From contig NZ_QJRP01000005.1 of assembly GCF_003205295.1 (NCBI RefSeq), forward strand, positions 1 through 64,000: DNA of 64,000 bases, read 5' to 3'. The position numbers and the translations under genes were made by a program. The notes beneath the pieces are model-generated. The model did not search any database and was not told the DNA's origin. It worked only from the letters and a program-made list of their open reading frames with translations. This DNA is from Pseudomonas mosselii. GTDB lineage: Bacteria; Pseudomonadota; Gammaproteobacteria; Pseudomonadales; Pseudomonadaceae. Of the stretch, positions 61,161 to 64,000 are shown one piece after another (the stretch's first letter is position 1; each line of letters opens with the position of its first letter).

Positions 61161-62240
61161 ATGCGCACCTTCCTTCTCGCTCCCCTGATGCTGGCCGCAA
61201 GCGTTGCCAGCGCCGCCGACTCGGTGAAGATCTACAACTGGTCGAGCTACATCGCCCCCGACACCCTGAAGCAGTTCCAGCAAGCCAGCGGCATCGTGCC
61301 CACCTACGACGTGTTCGACAGCAACGAGACCCTCGACGGCAAGCTGATGACCGGCAACTCCGGCTACGACGTGGTGTTCCCCTCAAACCACTTCATGGCC
61401 CGGCAGATCCAGGGCAAGGCCCTGAAGAAGCTGGACAAGTCGCAGCTACCGAACTGGAAGAATCTCAACCCGGTGCTGCTCAAGGCCCTGGAGGTGAACG
61501 ACCCGGGCAACCAGTACGGCTTCCCGTACCTGTGGGGCAGCACCGGGATCGGCTACAACATCGACAAGGTCAAGGCGGTGCTCGGCGACAACGCGCCCCT
61601 CGATTCGTGGGACCTGTTCTTCAAGCCCGAATATCTTTCCAAGCTCAAGAGCTGCGGCGTGGCGGTGCTGGACAACGGCCCCGAGCTGCTGCCAATCGCC
61701 CTGCACTACCTGGGCCTGCCGCACCACAGCCAGAACCCGGCCGACTACGACAAGGCCAAGGAACTGTTGATGAAGGTGCGCCCGTACATCAGTTACTTCC
61801 ACTCCTCGAAGTACACCGGCGACCTGGCCAATGGCGACGTGTGCCTGGTGGTGGGCTTCTCGGGTGACGTGCTGCAGGCGAAGAACCGTGCCGAGGAGGC
61901 GAAGAATGGGGTGAAGGTGGGCTACTCGATCCCGAAGGAAGGCGCGCCGATGTGGTTCGACATGGTCGCCATGCCGGCCGATGCGCCCAACGAGAAGGCT
62001 GGCTACGCCTACATGAACTATCTGTTGCAGCCGCAGGTGATGGCGAACATCAGCAACTTCGTGCAGTACGCCAATGGCAACCAGCAGGCTGACGGGCTGG
62101 TGGACCCGGCGATGAAGGGCAACACGATGATCTATCCGAGCGCGGATGTGATGGGCAAGCTGTATGCCCTGGAGGCAATGCCGGCGAAGATCGACCGCAT
62201 TCGCACACGCATCTGGACCAGTATCAAGGCCGGCAATTAA
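61161..62240 (+). CDS. Polyamine-type ABC transporter substrate-binding protein (PotF/SpuD-like)
   Basis: This is a 359-aa periplasmic binding protein with signal peptide LAPLMLAASVASA before ADSVKIYNWSSYIAPDTL. The PotD/PotF signature follows (YDVVFPSNHFMARQIQGKAL, LWGSTGIGYNIDKV, WFDMVAMPADAPNEKAGYAYMNYLL). No cognate permease or ATPase is beside it, so it may serve a transporter encoded elsewhere or act with the oxidase-cupin pair. Putrescine or spermidine is the likely ligand class. Confidence 0.88.
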   Translation: MRTFLLAPLMLAASVASAADSVKIYNWSSYIAPDTLKQFQQASGIVPTYDVFDSNETLDGKLMTGNSGYDVVFPSNHFMARQIQGKALKKLDKSQLPNWKNLNPVLLKALEVNDPGNQYGFPYLWGSTGIGYNIDKVKAVLGDNAPLDSWDLFFKPEYLSKLKSCGVAVLDNGPELLPIALHYLGLPHHSQNPADYDKAKELLMKVRPYISYFHSSKYTGDLANGDVCLVVGFSGDVLQAKNRAEEAKNGVKVGYSIPKEGAPMWFDMVAMPADAPNEKAGYAYMNYLLQPQVMANISNFVQYANGNQQADGLVDPAMKGNTMIYPSADVMGKLYALEAMPAKIDRIRTRIWTSIKAGN

Positions 62241-62260
62241 TTTCGGATGCTGTGCAGCCA

Positions 62261-62334
62261 CTGTGGGAGCGGGTTTACCCGCGAATGCGATGTTGAATGT
62301 ACCGACGCATTCGCGGGTGAACCCGCTCCCACAG
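62261..62334. repeat. REP inverted pair (GTGGGAGCGGGTTTACCCGCG class)
   Basis: The left arm 62261-62289 and right arm 62306-62334 pair over 29 bp with one mismatch and a 16-nt loop. It separates the convergent binding-protein and prfC genes. It is a third REP sequence class in the window. Confidence 0.88.
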
Positions 62335-62375
62335 GTTAGGTGCAAGCCAGAAAAATCAGCTCACGGCCTGTACGA

Positions 62376-63959
<1,584 letters not shown>

Positions 63960-64000
63960 GGGAAATCGCCTGACTGGGGATTCAAAAAGGGGCGATATCA

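Overview
The window is a roughly 64% GC stretch of chromosome from a Pseudomonas, most likely the P. putida group. The evidence is the gene order (his-murA-ibaG-mla-kds-lpt-rpoN-ptsN-rapZ-ptsO; fagA-fumC-orfX-sodA; mreBCD-maf-rng; roxSR; dpp), which is that of P. putida chromosomes as I remember it, together with short-form HisG, OprD-type porins and abundant Pseudomonas REP palindromes. Nearly all of it is vertically inherited core genome. Accessory or unusual DNA sits at a few seams.

Layout. 1-224 is dispersed repeat plus a (CAA)17 tract. 225-4983 (minus) is ibaG-murA-hisG-hisD-hisC, and 5102-8152 (minus) is mlaFEDCB, closed by an intrinsic terminator. 8397-15401 (plus) is the LPS/nitrogen cluster kdsD-kdsC-lptC-lptA-lptB-rpoN-hpf-ptsN-rapZ-ptsO. 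15461-16185 is a HigBA-like toxin-antitoxin pair behind a perfect 24-bp palindrome. 16238-20069 (minus) is the iron-starvation operon fagA-fumC-orfX-sodA plus a ZIP transporter, with a 17/19 Fur box. 20172-24565 holds pmbA, darP/yjgA (plus), tldD and a Nit-type amidase. 24578-33486 (minus) is mreBCD-maf-rng-yhdP, with a MITE-like element between maf and rng. 33690-38863 (plus) is gatCAB, an RlpA-like lipoprotein, a CaCA antiporter and a carboxymuconolactone-decarboxylase-family gene.

38864-39846 has no convincing gene and is dominated by a 637-bp imperfect palindrome of dispersed repeats. After it come aroP and an AEC carrier (both minus). Then comes an SOS-type promoter with a perfect LexA box driving a zinc-phospholipase/P1-nuclease-like gene and a 63-aa partner (42384-44224). 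roxSR (minus) and a SIMPL protein follow. 47469-58079 is a complete dipeptide importer with three paralogous binding proteins and an OprD-family porin. 58204-58278 (minus) is a 24-aa membrane peptide. 58453-62240 is an AraC-type regulator, an amine-oxidase-like flavoprotein, a cupin and a polyamine-type binding protein. The window ends with prfC (minus).

Functional themes: envelope biogenesis (MurA, Mla, Kds, Lpt, MreBCD, YhdP), nitrogen and carbon PTS signalling with RpoN, oxidative-stress and iron adaptation (FumC/SodA), redox control (RoxSR) and peptide/polyamine uptake. The points most worth checking are the LexA-controlled metalloenzyme, two genes that seem to start at ATT (mreC and the CaCA antiporter, the latter also lacking a canonical alpha-1 glutamate), the TA module wedged beside ptsO, and the repeat architectures.
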